Assembly (NCBI GenBank): GCA_964581095.1
Contig: CAZONK010000035.1
Coordinates: 1 to 19,055 of the forward strand
Direction: 5' to 3'
DNA: 19,055 bases
Source: SZUA-230 sp964581095
Lineage (GTDB): Bacteria; Bacteroidota; Bacteroidia; Cytophagales; Cyclobacteriaceae
The position numbers and the translations under genes were made by a program. Below are positions 16,546-19,055 of this stretch, in pieces. The first letter of the stretch is position 1; every line of letters begins with the position of its first letter. Below the pieces are notes generated by a model, which did no database searches, was not told the origin of the DNA, and saw only the letters and a list, made by a program, of their open reading frames with translations.

Positions 16546-17277
16546 TCAATCCAAATTTAACGCCTCAATAGCTTTTTGTGAGGCATCTTGTTCGGCTTTC
16601 TTTTTAGTATGTCCATACCCTGTTGCTACGATATCGTTATCAATAATTAACTGAACGGTAAATTCTTTTCTGTTTCTGATATCTTTCATGTTTATTGTAT
16701 TGAATTGTACCTTCTTATTCTCCTTTTGAGTCCATTCGATAATATGACTTTTTGAATTCTGTCCTGAATTTACCAGTTCTTCCAGATTAAAGTAGGGTTC
16801 AATTAGTCTTCCAAGTACAAATTTTCTACATAAAGTAAAACCCCGGTCAAGGTAAACAGCACCTATTAGCGCTTCAAGCGTATCACCATATACCGAGTTA
16901 TGTGGTACACTGATATTTTTATCCAATTCTATAACATGCATCAGACCAAGTTTTCTTCCTATTTGGTTCAATGATTCCCGGCTTACAATTCGCGACCGTA
17001 TTTCAGTCAGGAATCCTTCATCTTTGTATGGGAATTTTTTAAAGAGGTATTCGGCTACGATAGATCCCAAAATGGCATCTCCAAGGTATTCCAAACGTTC
17101 ATTGGATTCTTTTAATCCTTGTGAATTGGTTTTTGCCGCTGAAACGTGAATAAGGGCAAGACGAAAAATTTTTAAATTCCTGGGTGAATAACCAATTATA
17201 GATTTTAGATAATCCTTTTTCTGGAGCTCCGATTCTGATCTATTTTGGAAAAAGTTAATTTTGCTTAAAAGAGACAC
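16546..17277 (-). CDS. rnc: Ribonuclease III
   Basis: Double-strand-specific endoribonuclease for rRNA precursor and mRNA processing in the cytoplasm. The 243-aa protein has the RNase III signature 'NERLEYLGDA' at 59-68, with catalytic acidic residues E63 and D67, and the second pair D132 and E135 in 'GDTLEALIGA'. These correspond to E41, D45, D114 and E117 of the E. coli enzyme. A C-terminal double-stranded RNA-binding domain (about 174-241) ends with the typical 'KKAEQDASQKAIEAL'. The start codon is GTG at 17277, sharing its G with the last base of the fabF TAG stop (TAGTG), so translation is probably coupled to fabF. An N-terminal extension of some 20 residues precedes the catalytic domain, as in other Bacteroidota. 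The fabF-rnc order is conserved in this phylum. Confidence 0.96.
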   Translation of the reverse strand: MSLLSKINFFQNRSESELQKKDYLKSIIGYSPRNLKIFRLALIHVSAAKTNSQGLKESNERLEYLGDAILGSIVAEYLFKKFPYKDEGFLTEIRSRIVSRESLNQIGRKLGLMHVIELDKNISVPHNSVYGDTLEALIGAVYLDRGFTLCRKFVLGRLIEPYFNLEELVNSGQNSKSHIIEWTQKENKKVQFNTINMKDIRNRKEFTVQLIIDNDIVATGYGHTKKKAEQDASQKAIEALNLD

Positions 17278-18530
17278 TAATGGTCAACTTTAGCGAATAT
17301 TACGGATGTATTGTGGCCACCAAACCCAAATGTATTGCTCAATGCGATATTGACTTCTCTTTTTTGAGACTGGTTAAATGTAAAGTTTAATTTGGGGTCA
17401 AAGTTATCATCATCCGTAAAATGGTTGATTGTCGGAGGCACTTCGCTGTTTTTGATAGCCAAGATACACGCAATCGCTTCAACAGCACCCGCGGCTCCAA
17501 GCAAGTGACCTGTCATCGATTTTGTACTGCTAATATTCAGGTTATAAGCCTGTTCTCCAAAAACTTTTTGTATTGCAGTTGATTCACTGATATCCCCCAA
17601 TGGAGTTGAAGTACCATGAACATTAATATAATCTACCGATTCTTTGTCAATCCCGGCATCCCGAAGAGCATTTTGCATTACGTTCGTAGCTCCCAGGCCT
17701 TCCGGATGTGGTGCCGTAATATGGTAAGCATCCGCCGACATGCCTCCACCGATCACTTCGGCATATATTTTTGCACCTCGCTTAACCGCATGTTCATATT
17801 CTTCAAGGATTAATGCACCTGCTCCTTCTCCCAGTACAAATCCATCCCTGTCCATATCAAAGGGCCTGGATGCAGTTTCTGGAGAATCGTTCCGTTCCGA
17901 TAAGGCTTTCATTGAATTGAATCCACCTATTCCTGCCATTGTTACAGCAGCTTCGGAGCCACCGGTAACCGCCAGGTCCATATGCCCAAGTTTTATATAG
18001 TTAAGCGTATCGATGATAGCATTGGAACTTGATGCGCAGGCTGAAACTGTGGCGAAATTAGGACCCCTGAATCCAAACCTGATGGAGATATAACCTGCGC
18101 TTATATCAGCAATCATTTTTGGTATAAAGAAAGGATTAAACCGGGGAGTTCCATCACCGTTGGCAAAATAAATTACTTCATCCTGGAATGTTTTCAATCC
18201 GCCAATTCCGGAACCCCAAATAACACCGGCCCGGTTTGTATCAATTTTTTCTAAGTCAAGTGCAGAGTCTTTCATAGCCTCATCACAGGCCACCATTGCG
18301 AACTGGGTATAAAGGTCCATCCGGCGAATTTCCCTGCGATCCAGGTAGTCGGCAGCATCGAAGTTTTTAACTTCACATGCAAACTGAGTCCTGAACTTTT
18401 CCGCATCGAAACTCGTGATCCTGGCAGCACCACTCACTCCTGTTGATAAACTTTTCCAGTATTCATCAACAGAATTCCCAATTGGGGTAAGGGCACCCAT
18501 CCCAGTAACTACTACTCTGCGTAAACTCAT
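17277..18530 (-). CDS. fabF: Beta-ketoacyl-ACP synthase II
   Basis: Condensing enzyme of type II fatty-acid synthesis: adds two carbons from malonyl-ACP to the growing acyl-ACP in the cytoplasm. The 417-aa thiolase-fold protein has the Cys-His-His active site: C165 in 'TVSACASSSNAI', H305 in 'NVHGTSTPLGD' and H342 in 'KSMTGHLLGAAG', with K337 before it. The Gly-rich C-terminus 'SNTFGFGGHNTSVIF' (398-412) is also typical. Length and motifs fit FabF rather than FabB. It follows acpP, its own acyl-carrier partner, after 27 nt and overlaps rnc by one nucleotide, so the two fatty-acid genes and rnc share a transcript. The start ATG at 18530 fits the usual 'RRVVVTGMGALTPIGN' opening. Confidence 0.97.
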   Translation of the reverse strand: MSLRRVVVTGMGALTPIGNSVDEYWKSLSTGVSGAARITSFDAEKFRTQFACEVKNFDAADYLDRREIRRMDLYTQFAMVACDEAMKDSALDLEKIDTNRAGVIWGSGIGGLKTFQDEVIYFANGDGTPRFNPFFIPKMIADISAGYISIRFGFRGPNFATVSACASSSNAIIDTLNYIKLGHMDLAVTGGSEAAVTMAGIGGFNSMKALSERNDSPETASRPFDMDRDGFVLGEGAGALILEEYEHAVKRGAKIYAEVIGGGMSADAYHITAPHPEGLGATNVMQNALRDAGIDKESVDYINVHGTSTPLGDISESTAIQKVFGEQAYNLNISSTKSMTGHLLGAAGAVEAIACILAIKNSEVPPTINHFTDDDNFDPKLNFTFNQSQKREVNIALSNTFGFGGHNTSVIFAKVDH

Positions 18531-18557
18531 TTAAAATTATGAGGACTTAACTAACTT

Positions 18558-18794
18558 TTATTTAACGTTTTCTTCGAGGTAAGATATTGCCTGTCCAACA
18601 GTGGCAATATTTTCAGCCTGATCATCTGGAATGGAGATGTTGAACTCTTTTTCAAATTCCATAATAAGTTCAACTGTGTCTAGAGAATCAGCGCCTAAAT
18701 CATTGGTAAAGCTTGCTTCAGGAGTAACTTCTGACTCTTCAACACCCAGTTTATCAATGATAATGCTTTTAACTTTTTGTGCAATTTCAGACAT
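18558..18794 (-). CDS. acpP: Acyl carrier protein
   Basis: Small acidic carrier that holds fatty-acyl intermediates on a 4'-phosphopantetheine arm. The 78 aa have the normal ACP length and charge, with the attachment serine S37 in 'DLGADSLDTVELIMEFE'. Helix II and III residues that bind partner enzymes are acidic as expected ('EFEKEFNISIPDDQAE'). It is the first gene of the minus-strand run with fabF, which uses it, 27 nt downstream. The ATG at 18794 is 37 nt from a candidate promoter. Confidence 0.97.
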   Translation of the reverse strand: MSEIAQKVKSIIIDKLGVEESEVTPEASFTNDLGADSLDTVELIMEFEKEFNISIPDDQAENIATVGQAISYLEENVK

Positions 18795-18830
18795 TTCTTA
18801 TAATTTTAATTATCAATCTAAATTCAGTTG

Positions 18831-18861
18831 CAAAGTTGATATTTATTACAATAACGTCAAA
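18831..18861 (-). promoter_or_regulatory. Candidate promoter of the acpP-fabF-rnc-nadE run
   Basis: On the minus strand a TTTG at 18861-18858 (-33 element) is followed after 19 nt by CAACTTTG at 18838-18831. That is one mismatch (C for T) from the Bacteroidota -7 consensus TAnnTTTG, at canonical spacing. It would give a leader of about 33 nt before the acpP ATG. Confidence 0.5.
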
Positions 18862-18910
18862 CATAACTCAAGTTTTATTTTTGTGGGTTAATCCCAATAT
18901 ATTGTACGAA

Positions 18911-18943
18911 ATTGATTTATTAAATTAATCATCTTTACTTTTG
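18911..18943 (+). promoter_or_regulatory. Candidate promoter of the IPExxxVDY-type gene
   Basis: ATTG at 18911-18914 and a perfect -7 box TACTTTTG at 18936-18943 are separated by 21 nt, and the box is followed by CGG. The box ends only 10 nt before the ATG at 18954, so the transcript would have a very short leader. It is divergent from the acpP promoter, and the two elements lie about 50 nt apart. Confidence 0.6.
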
Positions 18944-18953
18944 CGGACTTAAA

Positions 18954-19055
18954 ATGAAAAGACAGCGTCTTGAAGTTTCCTATGAAATCGATTTTGATGT
19001 ATATGGAATTGTTTCGGTCTATAAGGATTACAAGTTAGCCTGGTACTTAAACGAC
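18954..19055 (+). CDS. IPExxxVDY-family protein, N-terminal fragment cut by the window edge
   Basis: Only the first 34 codons are visible, with no stop before the end of the window. The fragment begins 'MKRQRLEVSYEIDFDVYGIV' and ends in a 'DYKLAWYLND' stretch. This resembles the start of the Bacteroidota IPExxxVDY family, whose members are about 150 aa and open with a similar Asp/Tyr-rich strand and a 'DYxLxWxLN' motif. The family is often found beside fabF and rnc in this phylum, usually with a pyruvate kinase gene, which agrees with the position here. Molecular function of the family is unknown. The name-giving motif itself lies outside the window, so the call rests on 34 residues and on context. 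Confidence 0.7.
   Translation, partial: MKRQRLEVSYEIDFDVYGIVSVYKDYKLAWYLND

Overview
The window reads as an AT-rich chromosomal segment of a Bacteroidota bacterium, probably of the Cytophagales or a related order. The grounds are Bacteroidota-type promoter boxes (TAnnTTTG), almost no Shine-Dalgarno sequences, lineage-typical families (an IPExxxVDY-type protein, a PorV/PorQ-like barrel, a helix-hairpin-helix protein fused to an outer-membrane barrel), and an acpP-fabF-rnc block beside the IPExxxVDY gene. No tRNA, rRNA, CRISPR array, insertion sequence or prophage gene was seen. All complete genes look intact.

Region 1 (about 15-7232, + strand) is a tight four-gene run: a TolC-type outer-membrane channel, a lipoprotein membrane-fusion adaptor, a large RND inner-membrane pump, and a membrane-anchored calcineurin-like phosphoesterase. 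The first three should form a tripartite efflux pump across the whole envelope. The fourth follows after 11 nt and is probably co-transcribed.

Region 2 (7224-13161, - strand) holds, in transcription order, a single-POTRA Omp85/BamA-like barrel, a PorV/PorQ-like barrel, a helix-hairpin-helix/barrel protein coupled to it by a 4-nt ATGA overlap, and a class V aminotransferase (cysteine desulfurase-like). Three successive predicted outer-membrane proteins make this the least understood and most interesting part of the window.

Region 3 (13254-14566) is a convergent pair that overlaps at the 3' ends: yidD (+, membrane protein insertion factor) and lgt (-, prolipoprotein diacylglyceryl transferase). 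Lgt would modify lipoproteins such as the efflux adaptor of region 1.

Region 4 (14676-18794, - strand) is a compact housekeeping run: acpP, fabF, rnc and nadE (fatty-acid carrier and elongation, RNA processing, NAD synthesis), with gaps of 27 nt, a 1-nt overlap and 1 nt. It is read from a promoter in a 159-nt divergent region. The opposite promoter there drives a gene cut by the window edge (IPExxxVDY family).

No wholly new system is demonstrable. The best candidates for unexplored biology are the coupled PorV-like/HhH-barrel pair, the phosphoesterase attached to the efflux operon, the modified RND pump, and a tandem palindrome between two outer-membrane genes. No gene-free stretch exceeds about 160 bases.
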